Part shown: positions 52,791 through 62,340 of the stretch, piece after piece | How positions within the stretch are numbered: position 1 is the first letter of the stretch | How the letters are laid out: each line of letters opens with the position of its first letter | Source of the DNA: Burkholderiales bacterium | GTDB lineage: Bacteria; Pseudomonadota; Gammaproteobacteria; Burkholderiales; WYBJ01 | DNA: 64,000 nt | Direction: 5' to 3' | NCBI GenBank assembly: GCA_022841915.1 | Contig: JALHQN010000006.1 | Span: 248,001-312,000 of the forward strand | Program-made: the position numbers and the translations under genes | The notes under the pieces: generated by a model | Database searches by the model: none | The model's input: only the letters and a program-made list of their open reading frames with translations | What the model was told of the DNA's origin: nothing

Positions 52791-53783
52791 CTAGTTCGCC
52801 GACAAGCCCGTTGCCTTGACGATCGGCCCCCACTTTGCGAGCTCGTCTCTGACGAACTGCGTGGCGCGCTGCGGATTGGAATCCAGCACAGGGTCGAAGC
52901 CGGTGCTCAGCAGATCCTTCTGTAACGCCTCGTCTGCTACGAGCTTCTGGATCGCCTGGTACAGATGATCGATAACACGCCGAGGCGTCGCTGCTGGACC
53001 GCTCAACAACACGCATGAATATGCGACTGCGCCAGGGATGCCGGACTCAGCAATCGTAGGGATCTCGGGAGCAACCCGGGAGCGCTGTTCGCTGAAAGCC
53101 GCAAGCGCGCGAAGCTTTCCAGCACGGTGATGGGGCATCGCTGTACCGAGTGCCATCAGCATAATGGGAATTTGCCCTCCCAGGATATCGCTCAATCCAG
53201 CACCCGTCCCTTTGTAAGGGACATGGACGATATCGAGACCGCCTGCCTTCATTTTGAAGAGCTCACCTGCAAGATGGATGATACCGCCCTGACCGGTCGA
53301 CCCGTAGGAGTACTTCCCCGGCAGGTTGCGTACCCGTTTGATCAATTCTGGCAGCGTGGTCGCGACCGTCGGATGGACGGTGATCGAGGTCGTGCTCGTA
53401 CCCAGTAAGATCACATGCGCGAGATCCTTGAGCGGATCGTAAGGTATGTCTTTCATTGTGAGCGGGTTGAGAATATGCGTCGACACCGTGCCGAGAATGA
53501 GCGTATGCCCGTCGGGCTTCGCGCGCGCCGCTTCGTTGGTTGCGATTGTTCCGGCGGCGCCGGTGCGATTCTCGATGATGACTGTCTGGCCGAGGATGGG
53601 CGTGAGCCGCGTACCCAGCTTGCGTGCAATGGTGTCAGTGGATGCACCTGGCGCGAACGGAATCAGCAAGCGGATGGGTCGATCCGGATACTTCTCTTGC
53701 GCGAAGGCGGAAGGCAACCATACTGTCGCGAGCGCGACCGCCAAAGTGCTGCCAACAAGCAAGAGTCGATGCAGTTTATTCAT
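52791..53783 (-). CDS. Bug/TctC-family periplasmic solute-binding protein
   Basis: A 330-residue Bug protein, with GGAGGAG before its ATG. The signal peptide MNKLHRLLLVGSTLAVALATVWLPSAFAQ precedes YPDRPIRLLIPFAPGASTDTIAR, VIIENRTGAAGTIAT and KPDGHTLIL. The GASTD loop differs from the more common GGGTD. It is the first gene of a two-gene unit with the SDR at 51969 and probably delivers its substrate. Confidence 0.95.
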   Translation of the reverse strand: MNKLHRLLLVGSTLAVALATVWLPSAFAQEKYPDRPIRLLIPFAPGASTDTIARKLGTRLTPILGQTVIIENRTGAAGTIATNEAARAKPDGHTLILGTVSTHILNPLTMKDIPYDPLKDLAHVILLGTSTTSITVHPTVATTLPELIKRVRNLPGKYSYGSTGQGGIIHLAGELFKMKAGGLDIVHVPYKGTGAGLSDILGGQIPIMLMALGTAMPHHRAGKLRALAAFSEQRSRVAPEIPTIAESGIPGAVAYSCVLLSGPAATPRRVIDHLYQAIQKLVADEALQKDLLSTGFDPVLDSNPQRATQFVRDELAKWGPIVKATGLSAN

Positions 53784-54389
53784 TGCTCCTCCGCAAAGAA
53801 GTCCCTTCGGACCTCATCATATTGTCATCGTCGCTGGACCCACGCATTGGCCAACAGTCTCCGGGATTGCCACGATCGCACGCAGGCGCATTTCGAGCCG
53901 CCCCTACTCAAGAGACTGCCTAGCCCCGGTGAACCCAGCTCACTTCAACAAAATCGGCCTGCGTAGGTGTGCCAAAACGCCGTGGTATGGACTGACTTGC
54001 GAGACGTTGGTCCTCGCAAGTACTCGATCCTTCAGGATGCGCAAGGCATGAACATGGGGGCTCGAGGAATCTGCGGCCATCCTCGTAGCCGAACGAACCT
54101 GAGCAATTAGATCCTCCGGTTTCTCCTGCCCACCGCCAGACAGGCGATTTGTGCCGCTCTCCCCCACCCTCAGTCTGACATCCGAGTCGATGGCCCGCCT
54201 CGTGACTGCACGGACGTAAACGGACCCCATCGCGATAGATCCATTGCGCAATACACCCGCCTGATCCTACACCATCTCGTCGAAAGGCCGGAACGGTGCC
54301 GCCATTCAGCCGCATAAATAGCCGATCGGCTTGCAGTTGGCCACGTATTCGCCCTCGGAGGTACTGTGCTGACGCCGGCTAATATCCGC
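53784..54389. other. Gene-free stretch with a possible BKACE gene remnant
   Basis: About 600 bp with no intact gene. On the minus strand (53940-54251) a frame contains DVRLRVGESGTNRLSGG followed by a VRSATRMAAD and HALRIL pattern. It loosely resembles the C-terminus of beta-keto acid cleavage enzymes (DUF849 family), suggesting a decayed gene. The likeness is weak and no start or catalytic motif is visible. Confidence 0.3.
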
Positions 54390-55409
54390 CTACTCCAAAC
54401 TGCCCGTCATTCCCAGATCTTGAATGAGTGCTCGAAAACGCGGACGCTCCCTTGCGATCAACTTGGAGAATTCGTCCGGCGTGCTCCCCACAGCTTCCCC
54501 ACCCAGCGCCCGAATTCTGCCGCTGACATCGCCGCCGCGCGCCGCCGTCGCAGCCGCCGCACTGAGCGTGTTCACCACCGAGACCGGGGTATTTCTCGCT
54601 ACGGCGAAGCCATACCAGGCAATGGCCTCGAAGCCCGGTAAGCCCTGTTCCGCAATCGTCGGCACGTTCGGCCACTCCGCGGAACGCTCCGCGCTGGTTA
54701 CACCGAGTGCGCGTAGTCGCCCTGCACGAACATGTGGTCCGCCGCTGACGATGCTGGTCACACTAGCCTGCAGACGCCCAGCGATCAGATCGTTGAAAGC
54801 CAGACCCGTACCCTTGTAGGGGATGTAAGTCACTTCCTTGCGGATCCCCGCTTCCGTGAGCAGCAGCATCGAGATCAGATGGGTACCCGCACCGATGTTG
54901 CCCGACCCCATGTTCAAGGAGTTGGGCTTCGATTTGGCCAGAGCGATGAATTCCTTCACTGATCTTGCCGCAACACCGGGATACACAGATACCAGGTAGG
55001 GGTCCCTTGAGAGCAGTGTTACGGGGGCGAAGTCGTCCGGTTGCACCTGGACTTTCTTTACCAGGTAAGGAATGAACGTAAAGTTGGGGGTTATCGCCAG
55101 GATGGTATACCCATCGGGATTTCCGTTGGCAACGAGACTTTGCGTCGCCACCCCCGCTACGCCGCCACCCGCACGGTTGTCGATCACGATTTGTTGCCCC
55201 AGAATCTCCCCCATCCGCTGGCCGAACAAGCGCGCGACCGCATCAGTCGTCCCCCCCGGCGGTTGAGGAACAACCACCCGGATAGGTTTGCTGGGATAAG
55301 GGGCGATGCCTTGGGCGATAGCCACCGCAGGCGCCAACGCGACGAATGCAATGCACGCACCGGGCCAGCTCAAGCTCCAGGTCCGCAGACCGCAATCGCT
55401 CTTTTGCAT
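54390..55409 (-). CDS. Bug/TctC-family periplasmic solute-binding protein
   Basis: A 339-residue Bug protein. The N-terminus is longer than usual before the hydrophobic stretch (CIAFVALAPAVAIAQG). Mature blocks are YPSKPIRVVVPQPPGGTTDAVAR, VIDNRAGGGVAGVATQ and PDGYTILA. The ligand loop PQPPGGTTD is distinct. GGAGG lies before the ATG. It follows no obvious partner; the gene-free stretch downstream may once have held one. Confidence 0.94.
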   Translation of the reverse strand: MQKSDCGLRTWSLSWPGACIAFVALAPAVAIAQGIAPYPSKPIRVVVPQPPGGTTDAVARLFGQRMGEILGQQIVIDNRAGGGVAGVATQSLVANGNPDGYTILAITPNFTFIPYLVKKVQVQPDDFAPVTLLSRDPYLVSVYPGVAARSVKEFIALAKSKPNSLNMGSGNIGAGTHLISMLLLTEAGIRKEVTYIPYKGTGLAFNDLIAGRLQASVTSIVSGGPHVRAGRLRALGVTSAERSAEWPNVPTIAEQGLPGFEAIAWYGFAVARNTPVSVVNTLSAAAATAARGGDVSGRIRALGGEAVGSTPDEFSKLIARERPRFRALIQDLGMTGSLE

Positions 55410-55578
55410 CTCGACACCTCCGAATCATTCGGTCATTGTGCGTGTGGCCATCCCGCGAGGATTCTCAAACTGGTAGCCGATAGCGATGCGCAACATTCAA
55501 CAAGTAGCTACGCGACTCAGCGCCCACTTGCTGAGCAAGCAAGGCTGCACCGCCATACGGCGACCCCTTTCCGTTGCC

Positions 55579-56565
55579 CTATAAGTCGGCCTTGATATTC
55601 GCCGCCTTGATGATCTTCCCATACTTGACCATCTCGCTTTGGAGAATGGCGGAGAACTGTGCGGTAGTCGATATCCACGGATCGAGCCCCTGGCTCACCA
55701 GCTTGTCGCGAACCTCTGGCTTGGCCAGTATCCGAGCGAATTCGACAGAGAGCTTTTCGACCACCGCCTTCGGGGTGCCGCTGGGAGCAAGCACTGCTTG
55801 CCAATATCTCATGTCATAGCCGGGCAATCCCGCCTCTGAAAAAGTCGGCACTTGAGGCAACTGAGCCCAGCGCGTTGCCCCCGAGATCGCCAAGCCCTTC
55901 AGCTTGCCGCTCTTGATATGCGGCAGCGAGGTTGCCGTCCCCTGAATGGACATGTGTACCTGCCCGCCAAGCAGCGCTGCGATTGCCGGCCCGGCCCCCT
56001 TGTAGGGAATCGGTTGCACCCGAATGCCCGCCGCGAGGTTGAACATTTCACTGGACAGATGCTGGATCCCCCCGCTACCGAGCGACGCATAGTTGAGTTG
56101 TCCAGGGCGCGACTTCGCCAAGTCGATCAACTCCTGCAAGGTATTCGCTTGTACTGAGGGGTGAAGCAGCATCAGCGTCTCGTTGCTGGAGATCGTGCCT
56201 ATCGGAGCGAAGTCCCTCAGAGGATCGTACGGCACTTTCTGCAGATGCGGCACGATCACATGACTGTTCGTCGTGAGAATCAAGCTGTAGCCATCCGGAT
56301 GCGCGCGCGCGAGGATCTCGGTGCCGATGATGGTGTTGCCGCCGGGCCTGTTGTCGACGATGACAGGTTGACCCCAAGCTTCGGTGAGTTCGTGACCTAC
56401 GAGACGCGCCAGCAGCGTGGTAATGCCGCCGGGCGCGAACGGTGCAATGAAGCGAATGGGCTTGTGGGGGTAGGCCGATTGAGCTTCCACATAGCCAGAA
56501 CGGCCGCCAAACAGCGCCGTCACAATGACTGCCACGAAGACGATACGCACGTTCGCTGACTTCAC
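55579..56565 (-). CDS. Bug/TctC-family periplasmic solute-binding protein
   Basis: A 328-residue Bug protein. GTG at 56565, preceded by GGAGGAGG, gives a signal peptide (VKSANVRIVFVAVIVTALFGG...VEAQ) and fits the family length; a much longer open frame upstream crosses the divergent promoter and is rejected. Blocks are YPHKPIRFIAPFAPGGITTLLAR (GGITT variant loop), VIVDNRPGGNTIIG and HPDGYSLIL. It ends AANIKADL. It is divergent to a CoA-transferase at 56850 and may share regulation with it. Confidence 0.94.
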   Translation of the reverse strand: MKSANVRIVFVAVIVTALFGGRSGYVEAQSAYPHKPIRFIAPFAPGGITTLLARLVGHELTEAWGQPVIVDNRPGGNTIIGTEILARAHPDGYSLILTTNSHVIVPHLQKVPYDPLRDFAPIGTISSNETLMLLHPSVQANTLQELIDLAKSRPGQLNYASLGSGGIQHLSSEMFNLAAGIRVQPIPYKGAGPAIAALLGGQVHMSIQGTATSLPHIKSGKLKGLAISGATRWAQLPQVPTFSEAGLPGYDMRYWQAVLAPSGTPKAVVEKLSVEFARILAKPEVRDKLVSQGLDPWISTTAQFSAILQSEMVKYGKIIKAANIKADL

Positions 56566-56849
56566 TGAACCCTCCTCCAGGTTAGGAAATCCGACTGCAG
56601 CGAGGTTCAGTATTCCGGTTCTGACGGCGGCGGTCAATCTCAGAGACCACATACTGTGTATTGCATTGCGCCCTGCCTCGCGCTTGAGCAAATTGTCGGC
56701 ATACTGCATGATCCAGGCACTGGCCGATGCCGCGCTTCTTGCGCATCTCATTTGCGCTCCACGCATTCGTACGGCATCGAAAGAATCAACGCTCCACCAG
56801 GCGGCCTGCGCATTCGCCTGCAGCACCGCCTGCACGTGAGGAGAGACAC

Positions 56850-58055
56850 ATGCCGCTGCCGCTGGAGGGCGTTCGAGTCATCGATGTAACGAACGTGATT
56901 GCCGGCCCCCTAGCCTCCTACCAACTCGTGATGCTGGGGGCAGAGGTCATCAAGATCGAGGTTCCCGGAATCGGCGACTTGTCTCGCAAGTTCGGCGCTG
57001 ATCCCGAGTTGGGAGCCAAGCGAATGGGCGCATCCTTCTTTGCGAGCAACTCCGGCAAGAAGTCGCTCACTCTCAATCTGAAGATGGCCGCGGGAAAAGA
57101 TGTCTTCCGACGCCTGGTGAAGGATGCAGACGTCGTGCTAGAGAACTTCCGGCCAGGCACGATGACGAAGCTCGGACTCGACTACGATGCCTTGAAGCAG
57201 ATCAATCCCACACTTGTGTACTGCGCGGTGTCTGGGTTCGGCCAGGAGGGGCCGTTGTCCCAGAAGCCGACCTACGACCAGATCATTCAGGGTTTCTGCG
57301 GCCTCATGAGTCTGACAGGCGATACCAAGACGGCGCCTATCCGAGCTGGATACACCGTCTGCGATGCCATGGCGGCGATCACTGCGGCCTTCGCGATTTG
57401 TGCCGCACTGTACAGAAAGCAGAAATCCGGAACGGGAGAGATGATCGATGTCTCGATGCTGGATTCGTCGCTCGCTTCAATGGCCGCCTGGCTGATCTCC
57501 AATCACGTCAATGCGGGCGACATTCCGATCCCCCGCGGCAACGAGAACCCGAGTTCGAGCCCGTCGGGCACCTATCGCACGAAGGATGGGCTGATCAATA
57601 TCGTCAACAATGAAGATAAACACTTCGAGATCCTGTGCGAGGCGATCGGACGCCCTGACTTGAAGTCAGACCCTCGGTTTGCGGCTCGCACGAACCGTAT
57701 CAAGAACCGAGAGGATATGAAGGCGGTCTTGGAGCAAGCGCTGCAAGCGAAGAGCGCCGCCGACTGGGAAGTAATCTTCGATGAAGCCGGCGTGCCGGCC
57801 GGCCGCATCCTCACCGTTCCGGAGATCGTGCGTCATCCGCAGGTTCAAGCCCGGCAGTTCTTGAAGCGATTTCAGAACGTACCAGGCGCTGGGCGAGACA
57901 TCGCGGTCCCGCGCGTCGGTTTTCGACTCGCAAGCGGCCTACCAGACGTCCCCACCCCGCCGCCGCAACTCGGACAGGACACCTCGGAGATCCTGGACCG
58001 CCTGGGATATAGCACCAGCGAAATCGAATCGCTGCGCAACCAGGGGGTGGTCTAA
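56850..58055 (+). CDS. Family III CoA-transferase (CaiB/BaiF)
   Basis: A 401-residue CoA-transferase with the canonical catalytic Asp205 in MIDVSMLDSSLASM. The N-terminus is VRVIDVTNVIAGPLASYQLVMLGAEVIKIE, and LKQINPTLVYCAVSGFGQEGP is typical. The ATG at 56850 has GAGGAGAG upstream; a longer frame starting upstream has no family match. It is followed 48 bp later by a CapA-like gene and then a Bug gene, all on the plus strand. Confidence 0.93.
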   Translation: MPLPLEGVRVIDVTNVIAGPLASYQLVMLGAEVIKIEVPGIGDLSRKFGADPELGAKRMGASFFASNSGKKSLTLNLKMAAGKDVFRRLVKDADVVLENFRPGTMTKLGLDYDALKQINPTLVYCAVSGFGQEGPLSQKPTYDQIIQGFCGLMSLTGDTKTAPIRAGYTVCDAMAAITAAFAICAALYRKQKSGTGEMIDVSMLDSSLASMAAWLISNHVNAGDIPIPRGNENPSSSPSGTYRTKDGLINIVNNEDKHFEILCEAIGRPDLKSDPRFAARTNRIKNREDMKAVLEQALQAKSAADWEVIFDEAGVPAGRILTVPEIVRHPQVQARQFLKRFQNVPGAGRDIAVPRVGFRLASGLPDVPTPPPQLGQDTSEILDRLGYSTSEIESLRNQGVV

Positions 58056-58103
58056 GTATCCCGACTCTATAGCCCTCATTGAACCATCATTGGGAGAACT
58101 TGC

Positions 58104-59480
58104 GTGCGATATGAATCCGAAAGCGGCGATATGTCGATGGCTCTGACGGGCGAAGCGCTGATCACCCGCGCCTTGATGCCCTTCCGCGAGCCCAATTTCC
58201 TCAGGTTGCGCGACATCATCCAGAGTGCTGACGTCTCCTTCACGAACGCCGAGATGCTATTCCACGATTTCGAGGGTTCGCCTGCCGAGGAGAGCCCCGG
58301 CACGTTTCTGCGTTGCGACCCGAGGTTTCTTCAGGACCTCAAGTGGCTAGGCATCGACATCGCCGCTTGCGCGATCAATCATGCCTACGATTACAGCGAT
58401 GTGGGCGTGCTCGTGAACAAGCGGAATATCGACGCCGCTGGCATCGCCAACGCCGGCACTGGACGGAACCTTACCATGGCGCGGGCGCCCGCGTACCTCG
58501 ACACCCCCAAGGGCCGAGTCGCCCTGCTCTCAGCAACGGATCACGTCAACGTTCCTGCCGCGCGCGCAATCGAGGAGCGGCCCGACTCGAAGGGTCGGCC
58601 CGGCGCCAATCACATTCGCGTCCGCTGGATCTACAAAGTCGATGCAGAGACTTTCAAGGCGTTGCGTCAATTGGACGAGAGACTTGGCTTCCAAAAGGAG
58701 CGCGACGCCAATCGCCGCGGCCGCTTCCCGCAGCATCGTGACGTCGATACCGACACGTTCTTCCACTTCGGCCCGGGTATCGGAAGCTACGATCATTGGC
58801 ACCAGGCAGGCGCGATGCGCATCCAATTGAGTGATCGGATCGGTCGGACCTCCGTCGTCGACGAGGAAGATTGGCGGGCCAATCTGAAGTGGATAGAGGA
58901 TGCTCGACGTATGGCGGACTGGGTCATGTTCAGTTTTCACTGCGGCTACAAAGGAGTGTCCCCGGACTACCCGGTAGACCACCTGGTGAAGTGCGCACAC
59001 GAAGCGATCGATGCGGGTGCCGACGTTTTCATCGGTCACGGCCCGCATCGCGATCAAGGCATCGAAATCTACAAGGGAAAGCCCATTTTCTACAGCATCG
59101 GTGACTTCATTCTGCAGAATGACACGCCGGAGTTCCAGCCTGCGCCTAGCTACGATCGCTATGGCCTGAGCATGCAGCATACGCCAGCTGACTTCTACTT
59201 CGCTCGGAGCCGCAACGAAACGGTGGGGCAGGACATTCACAAAGAGAACTGGCAAAGTTTCGTGGCCCAAGTGCGATGGGAGAAGCGACAGCTCAAAGAG
59301 GTGAAGCTTCATCCTATCGATCTCGGCATGGGTTCACCCATGGGACAGCGTGGCCGTCCGGTCCTTGCCGAGAGCGCGGTGTCGGATGAGATCCTCGATC
59401 GCCTACAGCGCTGCTCTGACCCTTTCGGCACCAAGATCGCCAAAGTGGGGGATGGGACGGGCATTGTCCGGGTCGGGTAA
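58104..59480 (+). CDS. CapA-family (poly-gamma-glutamate biosynthesis protein-like) metallophosphatase-fold protein
   Basis: A 458-residue protein of the CapA/PGA_cap family, which has a calcineurin-like phosphoesterase fold. Landmarks are MALTGEALITRAL near the N-terminus, FTNAEMLFHDFEG, AINHAYDYSDVGV, FSFHCGYKGVSPDY and the signature FIGHGPHRDQGIEIYKGKPIFYSIGDF. There is no transmembrane anchor or signal peptide, so it is probably cytoplasmic, unlike capsule CapA. GTG at 58104 has GGGAGAA upstream; ATG at 58131 is an alternative. Homologues next to CoA-transferase and Bug genes are often catabolic. A hydrolase role on a small molecule is only a guess. Confidence 0.88.
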   Translation: MRYESESGDMSMALTGEALITRALMPFREPNFLRLRDIIQSADVSFTNAEMLFHDFEGSPAEESPGTFLRCDPRFLQDLKWLGIDIAACAINHAYDYSDVGVLVNKRNIDAAGIANAGTGRNLTMARAPAYLDTPKGRVALLSATDHVNVPAARAIEERPDSKGRPGANHIRVRWIYKVDAETFKALRQLDERLGFQKERDANRRGRFPQHRDVDTDTFFHFGPGIGSYDHWHQAGAMRIQLSDRIGRTSVVDEEDWRANLKWIEDARRMADWVMFSFHCGYKGVSPDYPVDHLVKCAHEAIDAGADVFIGHGPHRDQGIEIYKGKPIFYSIGDFILQNDTPEFQPAPSYDRYGLSMQHTPADFYFARSRNETVGQDIHKENWQSFVAQVRWEKRQLKEVKLHPIDLGMGSPMGQRGRPVLAESAVSDEILDRLQRCSDPFGTKIAKVGDGTGIVRVG

Positions 59481-59708
59481 ACGCCAGACAACCACGCGCA
59501 AGAAAAATGAAACTGAACTCATGGAACGATGATTCTATGCAGCACGACAAGGCACGGAGTACGCGATAACGAGAGCCGGCCCCGCGGCAGATCGATTATT
59601 GAAATCGATTGAGTTTCTTAGCCATCCGGGATATCGTTCCGCCGACGATTCCGGCAGTGTACGGGCACCCCAGGCACTGTCACGGGACAGGTCATCCATG
59701 GAGGAGAC

Positions 59709-60692
59709 ATGCCAAGCCTTTGGCTGAAAGCCGCAGGGCTGTTGCCTCTGCTCTGTGCAGTACTGTCGACGGTCGTTACGCAAGCAAACGCGCAAGCCTA
59801 CCCAGTCAAGCCGATTCGGATCATCGTCGGCTTCCCGGCAGCCAGCGGGGCCGACTTCGTCGCCCGCACCGTGGGGCAGCGTCTCTCCTCCATGCTCGGG
59901 CAATCCATCGTCGTAGAGAATCGCACCGGCGCCGCGGGAACCATTGCCACCGGCTTCGTCGCGGCAGCGGCTCCAGACGGCTACACCCTGCTACAGGTCA
60001 CGGCCGCTGAAACTGCGCAACCCGCTTTGCGAGCAAAGATGCAGTACAACCTGGAGAGAGATTTCTCGCCGATCGCGCTCATGGCACTGGGCACATTCGT
60101 ACTCGTCGTGCATCCCTCGGTGCCCGCGGACGACATGAGGAAGCTGATCTCGCTGGCTCGCGCGCAGCCCGGCAAACTCAACTACGGCAGCTCCGGACCA
60201 GGGAGCTCGCCACATCTCGCAGCAACCCTGCTCAAGCAAATGACTGGGATAGCCATTGTCGATGTCGCCTACAAAGGTGCCACCGAGGCTGTGACCGCTA
60301 CGGTCTCCGGCGAGGTCGACATGAGCTTCCCCAGCATCACAGCGGCACTGCCTCTGATGCAGTCGGGCAGGCTGCGAGTGATCGCCGTCACGAGCGCGAA
60401 GCGCGCAACGCTACTCCCCGATGTGCCGACAGTCGCTGAAGCGGGCGTGCCCGGATTCGAACGTTCAACCTGGCATGGATTGATCGCGCCCGGAGCTGCG
60501 CCCAGGGAGATCGTTTCGTCTCTCAACAACCTGGTTGTCAAGATCGTCGGATCGCAGGAGGTTCGAGATCTGTTCGGCCGCCAAGGCCTCGAACCCCAGA
60601 CGAGCACGCCCGAGGAATTCGCAGCGCTCATAAAGCGCGACATCGAGGTGGTCACCCGACTGATTCGCGCGACCGGCGCTAAAGCGCGCTGA
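59709..60692 (+). CDS. Bug/TctC-family periplasmic solute-binding protein
   Basis: A 327-residue Bug protein, third gene of the CoA-transferase/CapA run, 228 bp after CapA. GGAGGAG lies before the ATG. The signal peptide ends QANAQ, then YPVKPIRIIVGFPAASGADFVAR, where AASGAD replaces the usual APGGGTD at the ligand loop. VVENRTGAAGTIAT and APDGYTLLQ follow. The loop change is the strongest of the thirteen proteins here and may alter the ligand. Confidence 0.94.
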   Translation: MPSLWLKAAGLLPLLCAVLSTVVTQANAQAYPVKPIRIIVGFPAASGADFVARTVGQRLSSMLGQSIVVENRTGAAGTIATGFVAAAAPDGYTLLQVTAAETAQPALRAKMQYNLERDFSPIALMALGTFVLVVHPSVPADDMRKLISLARAQPGKLNYGSSGPGSSPHLAATLLKQMTGIAIVDVAYKGATEAVTATVSGEVDMSFPSITAALPLMQSGRLRVIAVTSAKRATLLPDVPTVAEAGVPGFERSTWHGLIAPGAAPREIVSSLNNLVVKIVGSQEVRDLFGRQGLEPQTSTPEEFAALIKRDIEVVTRLIRATGAKAR

Positions 60693-61190
60693 ATCGTCAA
60701 GCGCATGGCCCACCGCTGCGTTTGTAATTGTCATTGAGTTCCATCGTCGTTTTGACATTGCTAGATTCCAACCCCAAGGGTTGAAATCCTTTGACGGAAA
60801 ACTACTTCCCGCATCGCTGGCAGGTCGGTCTATATCGACTAACTGTCGAATGCGGGCAAGGACGAAGGGTTGTCATTGATCCGTTCGAAGTCGACTTTGC
60901 CCGTCCCCTCTTTTCCGCGCGAACGCCAGCTATGGACAGACAGCTCAAGGTGACACTCAGCGGTTTTCAGCGATTCCGCAAGGCAAGCGACACTTCTAAG
61001 GGAGTCGATCCGCGTATGGGTGCCTATGTTTCTCTGCAGTCTCAACCCATGCTTCCGGTGTTCCCGATTCGGACTCGCCTCCCTTCTTATGATCTGACCG
61101 GCACGACACTGCTGGCCCAGCACCGAAAATCAGTTGAGAGTCCGCCACCCATCCGCGTTCCTGCGATCCCTAGGTAAAGGAGTAGCATCC
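60693..61190. other. Gene-free stretch between two Bug genes
   Basis: About 500 bp. A 128-residue plus-strand frame (60791-61177) begins at TTG and lacks a ribosome site or recognisable domain, so it is not called. No hairpin terminator was seen. Confidence 0.5.
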
Positions 61191-62198
61191 GTGAAGATAT
61201 CTCTCGGTACTTCTGCCAGCATAAGCTGCTTGATCACAGCCACGGCACTGGCAAGTTTTGGCGATGCGAGTCATGCGCAGACCCAGAGTGCCTCCTATCC
61301 CTCCCGGCCGCTGCGCATCGTGGTCGGATTTCCGCCGGGTAGTTCGACTGACTCGGTCGCACGCGCCGTCGGCGAGTACCTGCGGGTGAAGTTCGGTCAA
61401 CCTGTCGTCGTCGACAACCGCTCCGGCGCCAACGGCGTCATCGGGGTCACAGAAGCCGCACGAGCGACGCCTGACGGCTATACGCTGCTCGCCACAAACT
61501 CCAGTAGCATCACGGTGAATCCGCAGATCTATCGCAAAATCAGTTATCTGCCAGACCGGGATTTCACACCATTGACAATGGCCATATCGGCCCCTTTTAT
61601 CCTCACGGTGAATCCCGCGCACGATCGCACCGCGGGTGTGAACTCTGTGGCCGACCTCGTGAAACTCGCCCGATCGAAACCAGGCCAGCTAACGTATGGC
61701 TCTGGCGGGCCCGGCAATCTCGCACACCTCGGTTTCGCGATGATCGACAATCGAGCCGGCATTACTTCTGTTCATGTGCCTTACAAGAGCGGCAATGGCG
61801 CGCTCCTCGCTGTATTGGGGCGCGAGATCGACATGATGCTCACGACCCCTTCCGCCGTGCCCCATGTCACCGCCGGCAGGCTCAAGGCCCTCGCTGTTAC
61901 CACATTGAAGCGATGGCATGAACTGCCCAACACCCCGACGATGGTCGAATCCGGCTACCCCGATTTCGATGTGCCGTTCTGGCTTGGACTCCTCGTGCCC
62001 TCCAAGACCCCGCCCACGATCGTCCGAACCCTGTACGACACAATCGCTACGATGCGCGATGATGCGGCCGCCACGAAGCCGTTGCGCGCGATGGGCACAT
62101 TGGAGTTGCTCGACCCGACCACGTTCGCAGCCCGCATCCGCGCAGAAACCGCGGCCTGGGGCGAAATCATCAAGCGAGAGAAGATTCAGCTCGATTGA
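61191..62198 (+). CDS. Bug/TctC-family periplasmic solute-binding protein
   Basis: A 335-residue Bug protein. The GTG at 61191 has AAAGGAG upstream and gives a signal peptide ending in SHAQ; a longer frame lacks a signal. Mature blocks are YPSRPLRIVVGFPPGSSTDSVAR, VVVDNRSGANGVIG and TPDGYTLLA. The ligand loop is PPGSSTD. An 11-base run of C (62204-62214) lies six bases after the stop. No partner enzyme is adjacent. Confidence 0.94.
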   Translation: MKISLGTSASISCLITATALASFGDASHAQTQSASYPSRPLRIVVGFPPGSSTDSVARAVGEYLRVKFGQPVVVDNRSGANGVIGVTEAARATPDGYTLLATNSSSITVNPQIYRKISYLPDRDFTPLTMAISAPFILTVNPAHDRTAGVNSVADLVKLARSKPGQLTYGSGGPGNLAHLGFAMIDNRAGITSVHVPYKSGNGALLAVLGREIDMMLTTPSAVPHVTAGRLKALAVTTLKRWHELPNTPTMVESGYPDFDVPFWLGLLVPSKTPPTIVRTLYDTIATMRDDAAATKPLRAMGTLELLDPTTFAARIRAETAAWGEIIKREKIQLD

Positions 62199-62203
62199 GT
62201 CCG

Positions 62204-62214
62204 CCCCCCCCCCC
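62204..62214 (+). repeat. Homopolymer run of 11 C
   Basis: Eleven consecutive C bases lie between convergent Bug genes and outside any coding start. It is prone to length change, but nothing suggests a phase-variable gene. Confidence 0.9.
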
Positions 62215-62340
62215 GACAGCGCCGCTGCAACAGTCGGCAACGGCATCCATTCCCGCAGTGCGCTATGGGTCTCGTTCCGTAGGGCTTGGCGCTTTCCTAT
62301 GGGCGCGTTGCAAGCGCGCGCCTGCCCCACTCAAGACCAC

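Noticed and set aside
60791-61177. 128-residue frame before a Bug gene
   Set aside because: TTG start without a ribosome site, no recognised domain, and overlap with the leader of the next gene.
62204-62214. Poly-C run as a phase-variation switch
   Set aside because: It lies after a stop codon and outside any promoter or start region, between convergent genes.
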